Shown here in pieces: positions 1 through 8,241 of a stretch of 64,000 nucleotides of DNA; position 1 is the first letter of the stretch, and each line of letters opens with the position of its first letter. The notes beneath the pieces are model-generated. The model saw only the letters and a list, made by a program, of their open reading frames with translations, was not told the DNA's origin and ran no database searches. Origin of the DNA: Marinomonas sp. UCMA 3892 (lineage in GTDB: Bacteria; Pseudomonadota; Gammaproteobacteria; Pseudomonadales; Marinomonadaceae); assembly GCF_012726345.1 (NCBI RefSeq), contig NZ_PTXN01000008.1:62001-126000 (forward strand), read 5' to 3'. Position numbers and translations under genes: made by a program.

Positions 1-697
1 ACTCACGAACTAATTGATTGGCTTTGAGGATTTTGCCTCGTTGATCGCAAAGTAAAGTAGGCGTCCCTGTGTTCTCAAAAAATTCCTCATACATGGCGTA
101 ATTATCATTAAGTTTTTGATAAAGCAATCGCATGTGAGAGGTGTTGTTTTCGAGTGTTTGAATAATTCTTGAGACTGCGAAAGGTAAGCCAATGTTCAGT
201 GTAACAAACGTGAGTAACTGAAAATAGAAAGAAGATGCGATGTCTATTTGGGCGTTATCACTAGTCACCAAGTAAAAAGGATAGATATTAATAATCATCG
301 CTACTAAGGAGGCTTTAAAGCTGAAAAGCAAGCGAGTAATGAGTGGCAAAGAATATAGAGATACTAAAGCGTATTTTTCAGCATGAAATTCATCGCTGAA
401 CGCCAGTAGCAGAAAGCTTGTTGTGATTAGAGTGATAAGAAATAAAACTGCTGTAATCTTTGTGTGTTTTTTACTGAAGTAAAGTAGCCCTCCGAGAAGG
501 CATAAATACACGCTATTGATTCCTAAAAAGGAGAGGTCTCTTGGGATAAATAACGAATGTATTTCTGACACTATAAAGATGCAGGTCGTCAGCGCGAGTA
601 AAATTCGTAAAGCGTTTTGCTGGAGTGCTTTTTCATCGCCTCCTGCAGATTGCGCTGAATCAACCAAAAAATAATTTTTAAGAAAATTGATAAACAT
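1..697 (-). CDS. Membrane sensor protein, N-terminal part (6-TM region then PAS start), cut by window edge
   Basis: An uninterrupted reverse-strand frame runs from ATG at 697 to the window edge (about 232 codons, no stop). The translation has a short soluble N-terminus, then about six hydrophobic stretches between roughly residues 30 and 185 with short loops, then a charged linker and a segment reading ENTGTPTLLCDQRGKILKAN, the usual opening of a PAS domain. Membrane sensors built this way normally continue into GGDEF, EAL or histidine kinase domains; the output domain lies outside the window, so the class is not known. The start codon has only a weak ribosome site, and a terminator hairpin lies just upstream, so the promoter must be very close or expression depends on read-through. 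Confidence 0.75.
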   Translation of the reverse strand, partial: MFINFLKNYFLVDSAQSAGGDEKALQQNALRILLALTTCIFIVSEIHSLFIPRDLSFLGINSVYLCLLGGLLYFSKKHTKITAVLFLITLITTSFLLLAFSDEFHAEKYALVSLYSLPLITRLLFSFKASLVAMIINIYPFYLVTSDNAQIDIASSFYFQLLTFVTLNIGLPFAVSRIIQTLENNTSHMRLLYQKLNDNYAMYEEFFENTGTPTLLCDQRGKILKANQLVRE

Positions 698-718
698 TAA
701 TAAACTTCATAATGCGAA

Positions 719-745
719 AAAATAAGCCGCAGTTATTTGCGGCTT
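719..745 (-). terminator. Rho-independent terminator of the imelysin operon
   Basis: Perfect 7-bp stem (725-731 with 738-744) with a 6-nt loop. Read on the minus strand it is followed by a T-rich run, placing it at the 3' end of the operon whose last gene stops at 809. Confidence 0.8.
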
Positions 746-808
746 TCAATAGACAGTACCTAAAAATCAAGAATTTGACTATGCCAGTTTATAATTTAAA
801 TTAAAAAA

Positions 809-1915
809 TCATGTGTTTATTTGTCGTAAATGATTGTCCCAATGTAAGGTTGTGTGTTTTTTGAGCTCTTTGCTGACGTTTTGTACAGGATTGCTTTTTA
901 GTTGAGAGCCAATACCGCTTGTTAGTAAAAATTCATGGGCGTTGTCTGTAGCAACCAGACCGCAAACATCTCGGCAGTTTTCCACTCCTAAGAAGGTTTT
1001 TGAGCTCACATGCCAGTAGGCAACTAATCCACCTCTAGGTGTACTTATAGCAAGTATTTCACCTGAGCTATCGAAGCAAACGCTGCCACAGTACTGTTTA
1101 AATCGAACTCTCACTTCTTCTGGAATAGGCAGATATTCTAGTTCTAACTGATCAAGACGAGATAGGGCAACTAATGGTACTTGGTCCCACATTTCGCCTT
1201 GATATTGAAAACCTAATGCAACGATTCCTTGTTGGTTTACATCAAGGTGTCGGATGCTCAATTGGTGTAAATCATCGCTATTGGCAGACTGATTTAAAAT
1301 GCTACCATCTTTTAGATTTAGATAAGTAACGTTTGGCTTCATGGTATCCAGATTTAAGATTTTTCGGTCTTCGTCTGGATGAGTCATCAATCCACCATTG
1401 GCAATCACTAATACTTGGTCATTTAAAAGAACGGACTCATGAGGGCCAATACCATTACTGTTAAAAGATTGAATCACCTGGCCACTTGGCCAATCGCGCA
1501 CAAATATTTTACCTTGTCCGGATGGGTAGTGGTTTTCTTGAGTGATTAGGTGTTTGCCATCAGTGGTAAAAAGAGCGTGACCATAAAAATGATGTTCTTT
1601 AATAGGCTCGATTCTCGTTATTCTTTGATGAGTCGATACATTAAAGAAATCTATAAAAAAACCAGGCCTTCGGGCAACAATACCAACAATGCTTTGGCTA
1701 GGGTGGACAACCGGAGCGTGTGCTCTATCTAAAAGTTGAACATTCCATGCTATGTCGCCTTTTTCATCGAATAGACCAAAAAAATGTTCTTGTTTATTCA
1801 AAGAATATGCGGAGGCGTAAAGTTTCTTACCTGCATCCTGTTGGGTTAATGTTGCCCATGATGGTGCAGTAATGACTGCGCCACTCATCGCAAGGAAAGA
1901 CCGTCTTGAAAGCAT
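809..1915 (-). CDS. DUF1513 family protein (Tat/Sec-exported, imelysin operon)
   Basis: A 368-residue protein with an N-terminal MLSRRSFLAMSG segment, a twin-arginine-like exported leader. The rest reads like a beta-propeller (repeated short strands with HP, GG and DG turns), as expected for the DUF1513 family. DUF1513 genes are typically found at the end of imelysin/di-heme oxidoreductase operons such as the Pseudomonas icmP locus, and here it is the last of four co-directional genes, 6 bp after the imelysin-like gene. The molecular function of the family is not established; a role in periplasmic iron or metal handling is inferred from the operon and its upstream Fur box. Confidence 0.8.
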   Translation of the reverse strand: MLSRRSFLAMSGAVITAPSWATLTQQDAGKKLYASAYSLNKQEHFFGLFDEKGDIAWNVQLLDRAHAPVVHPSQSIVGIVARRPGFFIDFFNVSTHQRITRIEPIKEHHFYGHALFTTDGKHLITQENHYPSGQGKIFVRDWPSGQVIQSFNSNGIGPHESVLLNDQVLVIANGGLMTHPDEDRKILNLDTMKPNVTYLNLKDGSILNQSANSDDLHQLSIRHLDVNQQGIVALGFQYQGEMWDQVPLVALSRLDQLELEYLPIPEEVRVRFKQYCGSVCFDSSGEILAISTPRGGLVAYWHVSSKTFLGVENCRDVCGLVATDNAHEFLLTSGIGSQLKSNPVQNVSKELKKHTTLHWDNHLRQINT

Positions 1916-1921
1916 CTATGG

Positions 1922-2980
1922 TTAGTCTCCGTCTCTGCTATTAAAGCCTATCTGGAAGCCTAGTTGAGTAACCATACTGGCGAGATAAGACTGGCTATTA
2001 GATATCGATTTCACTAAAGGTTTCGCTAGAGCAATACGTTCTTCTTGTGTATGGTTTGCATGGAAAAAATCACTCGGTAATTGAAGTGCTAATTTAATAT
2101 TCTGCGTTAGTTGTACTTCAAACTGTTCAGCTAGCTCAGGATTTTTCTGTTTGGCGATTTCATACAAAGACGGTGAGCCTGCATGATAAATCTCACGATA
2201 TGACTGCAAATTCTTTTGGATGGCTCTTAAGGAAAGATCGCTTCGGTAAAATTCGGCAAGTTTTAGGTTTTCACGGCTGTTATAGCCTATCGGGGTTTCA
2301 AGCTTGGCGTCTTTAACCGCCGACATATGCTCGATCCATTGCTGTAAAAACAATTCTAGTGCGACTTTTTCTGGATCAAAGCCAGTGCCTTCTTCGTCAA
2401 ATACCCAATCTTGCGCTGTTCCATTTTGCCATTGCTTTGCGACAGCGTCAGCACTTTCTAAGTGATGAGCTGTGACTTTTTCAAGCAAACGACAATGCTC
2501 GGCGGATTGTATTGGCTCGAAATCAGGGTGGTAAAGCAAACTTTCGATTGCCGTTAAGCCGCGTACCGCAATACTCGCTGATGTCCAGAATTTTGGTGCA
2601 TCCATAACGGCAGGATCGCCTTGTGCTAGAGCTCTTAGTTGACGTTGAGTTACGCCTTTTTTGTCGGGCCAATACTCAAAAGCGTAGTAACGCATAAAGT
2701 AAGTGACGGGGCCAAAGTTTAGCCACTGAACCTGCTGCCAATCCAACGCATTGGTCTGAAAAGCGTCTTGCGCGTCATGAAGTGTTTCTTTAGAAGGAGA
2801 GGCGCAGAGCGCTTTTGTGTTCTGTTGTAATGTTTTTGATGATTTGGAATAGGATTCATAGCCTTGCTTGACCACGTTGGTAACAATGCCATTTAGTGGA
2901 CCTTCCCATTGACCAGCAAACGTGAGCATGGGGGCGGAAGCGCTAATGGCTAGGGCGATTAGCTTAGGAAAATGTTTCAT
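1922..2980 (-). CDS. Imelysin family protein lacking the conserved His
   Basis: A 352-residue protein with a Sec signal peptide (cleavage likely after LTFA, about residue 22). It shows the all-helical layout of imelysin (peptidase M75-like) proteins. The family signature GxHxxE is present in degenerate form as GLTAIES, so the histidine is replaced by threonine while the glutamate remains. Its start overlaps the stop of the upstream di-heme protein by one base, showing tight co-translation. Imelysins are periplasmic or outer-membrane iron-regulated proteins related to EfeO; despite the name, proteolysis is not established for most members. The two imelysins of this operon probably have different roles, since only the lipoprotein copy keeps the full motif. 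Confidence 0.85.
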   Translation of the reverse strand: MKHFPKLIALAISASAPMLTFAGQWEGPLNGIVTNVVKQGYESYSKSSKTLQQNTKALCASPSKETLHDAQDAFQTNALDWQQVQWLNFGPVTYFMRYYAFEYWPDKKGVTQRQLRALAQGDPAVMDAPKFWTSASIAVRGLTAIESLLYHPDFEPIQSAEHCRLLEKVTAHHLESADAVAKQWQNGTAQDWVFDEEGTGFDPEKVALELFLQQWIEHMSAVKDAKLETPIGYNSRENLKLAEFYRSDLSLRAIQKNLQSYREIYHAGSPSLYEIAKQKNPELAEQFEVQLTQNIKLALQLPSDFFHANHTQEERIALAKPLVKSISNSQSYLASMVTQLGFQIGFNSRDGD

Positions 2981-4359
2981 TAAAGCGACTCCAAAAAGTA
3001 AATGAGTTTTTTGCGTTGTTCTTTGTTTAGATTCTTATAAAATTCTTGGCTACGTTTAGCTTCTCCGCCATGCCAAAGAATGGCTTCTTCAATTGTTCGA
3101 GCACGACCATCATGTAAGAAGCCAACACGGCCTGAGATTTTTTCAGATAATCCAATGCCCCATAATGGCGCTGTTCGCCATTCGCTCGGGGATGCTGAAA
3201 AACTTGGAAATCCACTAGCGAGTTCTGGTCCCATATCGTGTAGCAGCATGTCTGTAAAGGGGTAAAAAGTGCGGTTATTTAATACTGCAAACTTTGAATT
3301 GTTGCCTGTCATCATTTTAGGAGTGTGGCAGCTGGCGCAGCTCCCATCTTCAAATAAACCTTTACCTTCCAAAAAAATGTTACTGGTTAGGTTACGCATT
3401 GCTGGAGGTGAAGACAATGATACAAAAAGATCGACCAATCTAGCTTGCTGTTTATCAACTTCTAAATTATCTAAATGTGGGCTGTTACCATTTGGGCTTT
3501 CCATGCAATCGCGTTGAAAAGCAGTGCAGTCACCTGACGGTGACGGATTAAGTGGCGTCGATAGTCCTAAATCGGTATTAAATGCAGACTGATTTTGCGC
3601 GCTAACACTTGCCACAGAGGCTTTATAGCCAAAACGACCAATGACCTTTTTTTCACCATTGAATATCCAGTTGACACGTCCACTAATGCCATCGTTATTT
3701 GTATCGTCAGGATCGGCGCCAGATATAATTATTTCGTCAGGAATGTTATCTAATAATCCCATTCCAACCAATGCTGGTGATACCAGCATGGTAAAGCCAG
3801 TGGTGTCTTCGAAGTTGCCATAATTAAGCTTGCTCCAATGAAGTTTGGGTTTTCTTAGTTGGACTTCTGTACCATCGTTTAGTGTTTCAGTGCGTGTACT
3901 GTAGGTGAGGTAATAATTGCCTTCAGGCGAAATACCTGGAGAACTTTGGCCTTGGAACTGATGCCCGTAGTGTTTGTCACCGATGAGAGGATAGATTTTA
4001 TTGGTTTTGTTGTCGTAGGTGGGATAAGACCTTCCAAGTTTAATCAAAAAAGAAGGTACGGATGCGCCGTTGATGTTTGCTTCTGGAGCATGGCCGCGAC
4101 CACCATTCAAATGGCAGTTGTTACATGAGCGAGTGTTGAATAGTGGGCCTAAGCCATCGCTAGCGGTAGTCGAAGAGGGGGCAGGCACCCATAATTTTTG
4201 AAAAACATTTTCGCCAATATGGAAGTCTAGTTTGTCTTCAACCTTAATGCCTTCAAGAGGTGTTGAATAATCACTGGCTACAGCTGTGTTCTGAAAACAA
4301 AAAAAGCTGGCGTAAACGCCAGCTACTAGAAAAATACCATTTCTTAAATTTGCTGTCAT
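2980..4359 (-). CDS. Di-heme c-type cytochrome oxidoreductase (DUF1111 family)
   Basis: A 459-residue exported protein with a hydrophobic N-terminal leader and two covalent heme sites: CNNCH at about residues 79-83 and CASCH at about residue 342. This arrangement is typical of DUF1111 ('thiol oxidoreductase', di-heme oxidoreductase), related to MauG and cytochrome c peroxidases. It would act in the periplasm as a redox partner. In imelysin operons such proteins are thought to accompany iron acquisition, possibly oxidising or reducing iron, but no reaction has been demonstrated that I can cite. It lies between two imelysin genes and is separated from the upstream lipoprotein gene by about 90 bp. 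Confidence 0.88.
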   Translation of the reverse strand: MTANLRNGIFLVAGVYASFFCFQNTAVASDYSTPLEGIKVEDKLDFHIGENVFQKLWVPAPSSTTASDGLGPLFNTRSCNNCHLNGGRGHAPEANINGASVPSFLIKLGRSYPTYDNKTNKIYPLIGDKHYGHQFQGQSSPGISPEGNYYLTYSTRTETLNDGTEVQLRKPKLHWSKLNYGNFEDTTGFTMLVSPALVGMGLLDNIPDEIIISGADPDDTNNDGISGRVNWIFNGEKKVIGRFGYKASVASVSAQNQSAFNTDLGLSTPLNPSPSGDCTAFQRDCMESPNGNSPHLDNLEVDKQQARLVDLFVSLSSPPAMRNLTSNIFLEGKGLFEDGSCASCHTPKMMTGNNSKFAVLNNRTFYPFTDMLLHDMGPELASGFPSFSASPSEWRTAPLWGIGLSEKISGRVGFLHDGRARTIEEAILWHGGEAKRSQEFYKNLNKEQRKKLIYFLESL

Positions 4360-4450
4360 AAATAGACAAATACCATTAACTGACTAAATGACACATCTTC
4401 CTTGGTATCCCATTCATTAATTTTATAGGGTGACGGGATTGTTATGATCT

Positions 4451-5746
4451 CTATTGAAATACCGCACTTGGATTGTCTAAGCTGTCTGAACCTTCAAGTG
4501 CAATACCTTCAAGGTTTAGCTCATGAATGACTTCTTCAGTAGTACGAGTTTCATTAACTAATGAATCAACAAAGTTTTGTACTAGTTGATTGCCTTTAGT
4601 GTTATTCATGGCAATTAGAACGTCAAAGGTCTGGCCTTTTTTAGCGGCATCTACCATTGCCTGCGCAGCCGCTTCTGTTTCGTTTAGCTTCTGCTTCATT
4701 TCGATGTCTAACTGAGGGTTTTGTTTAGCGACAAGATCAGATAGCGATGCACCTTTAACCCAGCTGCCATCTACACGTTTATACTCACCTAGATAAGCAT
4801 TTTTGATGCCTTTAGCATCGTAGTAATGTGACCAATGAGTATTGTCAGAGAAGCAGTCATGTTCTTCTTCTGGGTCGTGCAACATTAAGCCAAGTTTAGT
4901 TCTTTCACCACCTAATTCGCCGTATGCCAAACTTCCCATACCGGTAAGAATAGTAGAAAGGCCTTGTTCTGCTGATTGTTCTAATAATGCAACACGTGCA
5001 GCGCCACCTTGTTTCCAATTATTCGCCATTTCTTCTAAATCAGAAATAAGCAAATCAGTAGCCGCTACTAAATAGTCACGGCGACGATCGCAGTTACCAT
5101 TTGTACAGTTATTTAAATCAAAATCTGTGGCAGGACGTTCGCCCGCACCTGGGTTTGTACCGTTTAGATCTTGACCCCATAGTAAAAACTCAATGGCGTG
5201 ATAACCACTAGCGACATTTGCTTCTACGCCATCAGCTTCTTGAAGGCTGTCAGTAATAAGTTCTGGAGTAATATTGGTTGTATCTATTTTCACGCCGCCA
5301 ATCATCAAACTTGTAGAAGCGATAACATTTGCAGCATAAAGAGGATTTAAATCGGATTCTGTGCCGTAGCTGTCTGCTGCAACGTAATCGATCAGGCCTT
5401 CGTCTAATGGCCAAGCGTTAACTTTACCTTCCCATTCATCCACAATTGGATTGCCAAAGCGATAGACTTCGCTTTGTTGATAAGGAACACGGGCTGCAAT
5501 CCATGCAGCACGAGCGGCTTTCAAGTTTACTTCTGTAGGATTAGCTAAGAATGTCTCAATAGAGGAACGAAGTGTTTTTGCAGTTGTTAAAGAGTCACCA
5601 TAAACAGCTTCGGCTATATCAGCATAATGAACGACAACTGAATCTGCTGTGATAGCGCTAGATTCTTTTTTTACGGTAGCTGGACCGCAGGCTGTAAGCA
5701 TCGCACCTGTAACACAAATTGCGATGGGGGTTAACAATCGTTTCAT
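4451..5746 (-). CDS. Imelysin family lipoprotein (IrpA/IcmP-like)
   Basis: A 431-residue protein beginning with a lipoprotein signal peptide; the lipobox is LTAC with the acylated cysteine at about residue 20. The imelysin signature is intact as GYHAIEFLLWG (GxHxxE), and the protein has the two helical-repeat halves expected for the family. It is the first gene of the four-gene operon and is preceded by a Fur-like box at 5792-5810, so it should be derepressed when iron is scarce. The closest described relatives are cyanobacterial IrpA and Pseudomonas IcmP; surface or periplasmic iron binding is the favoured role, with proteolysis unproven. Confidence 0.9.
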   Translation of the reverse strand: MKRLLTPIAICVTGAMLTACGPATVKKESSAITADSVVVHYADIAEAVYGDSLTTAKTLRSSIETFLANPTEVNLKAARAAWIAARVPYQQSEVYRFGNPIVDEWEGKVNAWPLDEGLIDYVAADSYGTESDLNPLYAANVIASTSLMIGGVKIDTTNITPELITDSLQEADGVEANVASGYHAIEFLLWGQDLNGTNPGAGERPATDFDLNNCTNGNCDRRRDYLVAATDLLISDLEEMANNWKQGGAARVALLEQSAEQGLSTILTGMGSLAYGELGGERTKLGLMLHDPEEEHDCFSDNTHWSHYYDAKGIKNAYLGEYKRVDGSWVKGASLSDLVAKQNPQLDIEMKQKLNETEAAAQAMVDAAKKGQTFDVLIAMNNTKGNQLVQNFVDSLVNETRTTEEVIHELNLEGIALEGSDSLDNPSAVFQ

Positions 5747-5791
5747 GTCTGAAGCTCCAATATTATTTTGTTAAAGCATAATATTAGAAAT

Positions 5792-5810
5792 GAAAACGAT
5801 TATCAATGAC
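5792..5810 (-). promoter_or_regulatory. Fur box upstream of the imelysin operon
   Basis: The reverse strand of this 19-mer matches the consensus GATAATGATAATCATTATC at 14 of 19 positions, including an unbroken TGATAATC core. It lies 46-64 bp upstream of the first gene of the iron-related operon, where a promoter is expected. Confidence 0.75.
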
Positions 5811-5848
5811 TGTCTTTGCACATTTTTTACAGTAACTGCACGGAAGGT

Positions 5849-6439
5849 TTAATTTCCGCACTGATATTGAAAGGTATTACCTGCCGTTTTATGAAGATCA
5901 TATTCGCAAGCTTTTTCTCTTAAAAGGCTTTGGCTCTCCCAAGAAACACTCATACTGATAGGTGATTTGTTCTTATAGCTAGGAATGAATCGATATGCTG
6001 CAACTACATCAATACTGCTATTAGCCCCTAACTGAATTGACTGCCCAATAAGTCGCTGACGAGTTTCAGTGTTGTATAAGGTGTAATCCGTAGTGTATTC
6101 CTGATCACCGTTAGCGTGAGAGAAATTTAACCAAATCTTGCGGTAGGTTTGTGGTTCAGAAGTTGGATTAGTAAAGCGTAATTTTGTATAGATAATTTGA
6201 GAACTAGATAGGCTCGTTTGTGCATTTTGGCTGACTTTAAGGTAAGAGGAGCTTGCTTCCTGCCAAGGCATATTAGTACCAAATGATGCATCAACAATCT
6301 GAATGCTTTCTTTTGCAAAATGTGTTTTTGCAAATTGAACTAGATCCTTTGCTGGCGCATACAGAGCTAAGGTGATGATGCCCAAAAGTGCAACTTTATG
6401 AATAGTATGAGTAGGGCTTAATAGCTTGATCATATCCAC
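5849..6439 (-). CDS. Unknown membrane-anchored protein behind tandem SOS boxes
   Basis: A 196-residue protein not assigned to a family. Residues about 15-32 form a single hydrophobic segment (VALLGIITLALYAPA), either an uncleaved anchor or signal peptide. The remaining 160 residues look like an exported beta-rich domain resembling an immunoglobulin-type or accessory-domain fold: alternating hydrophobic residues, FTNPTSEPQTYRKIWLNFS, and two cysteines near the end (CEYD...YQCG) that could form a disulfide. Two LexA-type boxes overlap the region 17-54 bp upstream of the start, so SOS induction is predicted. SOS-induced small membrane proteins in other bacteria include division inhibitors (Caulobacter SidA, Bacillus YneA), but this protein shows no visible similarity to them; that link is speculation. 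Confidence 0.75.
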   Translation of the reverse strand: MDMIKLLSPTHTIHKVALLGIITLALYAPAKDLVQFAKTHFAKESIQIVDASFGTNMPWQEASSSYLKVSQNAQTSLSSSQIIYTKLRFTNPTSEPQTYRKIWLNFSHANGDQEYTTDYTLYNTETRQRLIGQSIQLGANSSIDVVAAYRFIPSYKNKSPISMSVSWESQSLLREKACEYDLHKTAGNTFQYQCGN

Positions 6440-6752
6440 ATCCTTAAAACATCTTTACTGTTTATTTATACAGTACTGTATATCCAGACAGTTATTTTGT
6501 ACATAGTCTTTTTTAAAAATAGTTTGCATTTCTCAAAAAAATTCTTGGTTTTGATCTGTTTCATGTTTTTAAAAAATTTAATAAATAATGTTTGATTTTA
6601 TTTAGTGCATTGAATTTTAAGGAAAAATTAATGATTCCCACAGCCTTCTTAACGGTTTCTGTGGACAAGATTTTTTTGCTTTTATTTGGCGAAAAACACA
6701 CTCGATTCGATGGTAATAAATGACCCAGACACTATAATGCAGCCACAAATAA
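6440..6752. other. AT-rich divergent intergenic region
   Basis: This 313-bp stretch separates the SOS-boxed gene from the divergent flavoprotein gene. Apart from the LexA boxes near its left end, it shows several A/T runs suitable for promoters but no clear hairpin or further operator. Confidence 0.5.
6456..6493 (-). promoter_or_regulatory. Two adjoining LexA (SOS) boxes
   Basis: Box 1 at 6456-6475 matches the 20-bp E. coli LexA consensus (TACTGTATATATATACAGTA) at 18 of 20 positions. Box 2 at 6474-6493 matches at 16 of 20. Both have intact CTGT-N8-ACAG cores. They share two bases and their centres are 18 bp apart, so two LexA dimers could bind next to each other, as described for colicin promoters. 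The first box ends 17 bp from the start codon at 6439. Confidence 0.8.
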
Positions 6753-7946
6753 GTGATGAGGTTGGTTGTGGATAAGGTTGATGTGATCGTAATTGGTGCC
6801 GGAGCGTCTGGTTTAATGTGTGCGGCAACAGCAGGCTATCGAGGTAAAAAAGTGGTGGTGTTGGATCACGCGAATAAAGCTGGCAAAAAGATTCTTATGT
6901 CTGGTGGAGGTCGTTGCAACTTTACTAACATGGATGCTGCTCCTAAGCATTTTTTATCTGACAACCCGCACTTCTGTATTTCTGCGTTACGTCGTTTTTC
7001 GTCGCAAGACTTTGTTGATCTAGTAGATCGTCATGGTTTGGATTATGTAGAGAAAACCCCAGGGCAATTATTTTGTGAGCATTCCGCAAAAGACCTGCTA
7101 GATATATTGCTGACAGAGCTTGAATGGTCTGGGGCTGAGTTAAAGTTAAATACAAAAATTCATAATATTGATTTTCAACACGAACGGACCGTTGTTAAAA
7201 CTAATCAAGGGGACTTTACTTGCGAATCCCTCGTGGTTGCTACTGGTGGTTTGTCGATTCCAACTATGGGTGCAACAGGCTTTGGTTACGACATCGCTAA
7301 ACAGGTCGGACACAATATTCTACCAACTCGTGCTAGCTTAGTGCCTATTACGGTACAACCAGATCGTAAAGCACAGCTAGCTGAATTGTCAGGTATTGCG
7401 TGCGAGATCTCAGCAACAGCAAGTGGTGTGACTTTCCAAGAGCCAATGTTGTTTACCCATCGTGGCGTCAGTGGCCCATCTATTTTGCAAATAACCAATT
7501 TTTGGCAACCGGGCGAAGCACTTAATATTAATATCGCACCGACCTTATCGTTAGACGATTTACTTGATGTGCGCCAAAGCAGTCCGAAAAAAAGTTATGA
7601 AGGCTTTTTATCAAATTTATTACCAAAGCGATTAGTAGAGCTGGTCAAAATAGAATTCCCTTGGTTAACCGAGCGAAGTGCACAAACGTCTAACGAACAG
7701 ATCGACAATCTGTTTCATTATCTTGCCAACTTTGACATCGCACCAAATGGAACCGAAGGCTATCGCACCGCAGAGGTAACCTTAGGCGGGGTAAATACCA
7801 ACGAAGTCTCCTCGAAAACCTTCGAATCACAAAAGCAAAAAGGGCTTTATTTTATTGGTGAAGTGCTCGACGTAACAGGTTGGCTTGGTGGTTATAACTT
7901 CCAGTGGGCATGGGCGAGTGGTTACTGCGCTGGCCAATATGTTTGA
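6753..7946 (+). CDS. FAD-dependent oxidoreductase, BaiN/HI0933 (YhiN) family
   Basis: A 397-residue flavoprotein. The N-terminus carries the dinucleotide-binding motif VIGAGASGLMCA, followed by the family marker MSGGGRCNFTN, and it ends with GEVLDVTGWLGGYNFQWAWASG, the conserved C-terminal block of the HI0933 family. Members bind FAD and some, such as clostridial BaiN, reduce bile acid intermediates; the E. coli homologue YhiN has no firm function. The frame opens with GTG at 6753 and has ATG codons shortly after (6756), so the exact start is uncertain by a few residues. It is monocistronic and divergent from the SOS-boxed gene. Confidence 0.9.
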   Translation: MMRLVVDKVDVIVIGAGASGLMCAATAGYRGKKVVVLDHANKAGKKILMSGGGRCNFTNMDAAPKHFLSDNPHFCISALRRFSSQDFVDLVDRHGLDYVEKTPGQLFCEHSAKDLLDILLTELEWSGAELKLNTKIHNIDFQHERTVVKTNQGDFTCESLVVATGGLSIPTMGATGFGYDIAKQVGHNILPTRASLVPITVQPDRKAQLAELSGIACEISATASGVTFQEPMLFTHRGVSGPSILQITNFWQPGEALNINIAPTLSLDDLLDVRQSSPKKSYEGFLSNLLPKRLVELVKIEFPWLTERSAQTSNEQIDNLFHYLANFDIAPNGTEGYRTAEVTLGGVNTNEVSSKTFESQKQKGLYFIGEVLDVTGWLGGYNFQWAWASGYCAGQYV

Positions 7947-8241
7947 TTGGATCGTTGGAATTAAACCGTTAACTTTTCAGCCCGAATTTCCCTTTAATCG
8001 CCTCAATGCTTGATGCACTGAGGCTTTCAGTGTTGTCTTCGCAAAATCTCGTTAAAAATGGAATTGGAGAGTTAATTTTCCTCTGTGTACTTTTGTTGTG
8101 TGATTTGTGATGACAAAAGGTTTGATGATTTGCTCCATTCAGTGACGTTCACGCTGATCTGTCAGATAGTTTCAAGCTAGATCTTGAATTCGATCATTCC
8201 ATCACAACCTATAAGGATACCTTGTTTTCGGAGCCTACAAC

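Noticed and set aside
8000..8024. Terminator after the BaiN-like gene
   Set aside because: The hairpin has a 6-bp stem and only a 3-T tail; too weak to call.
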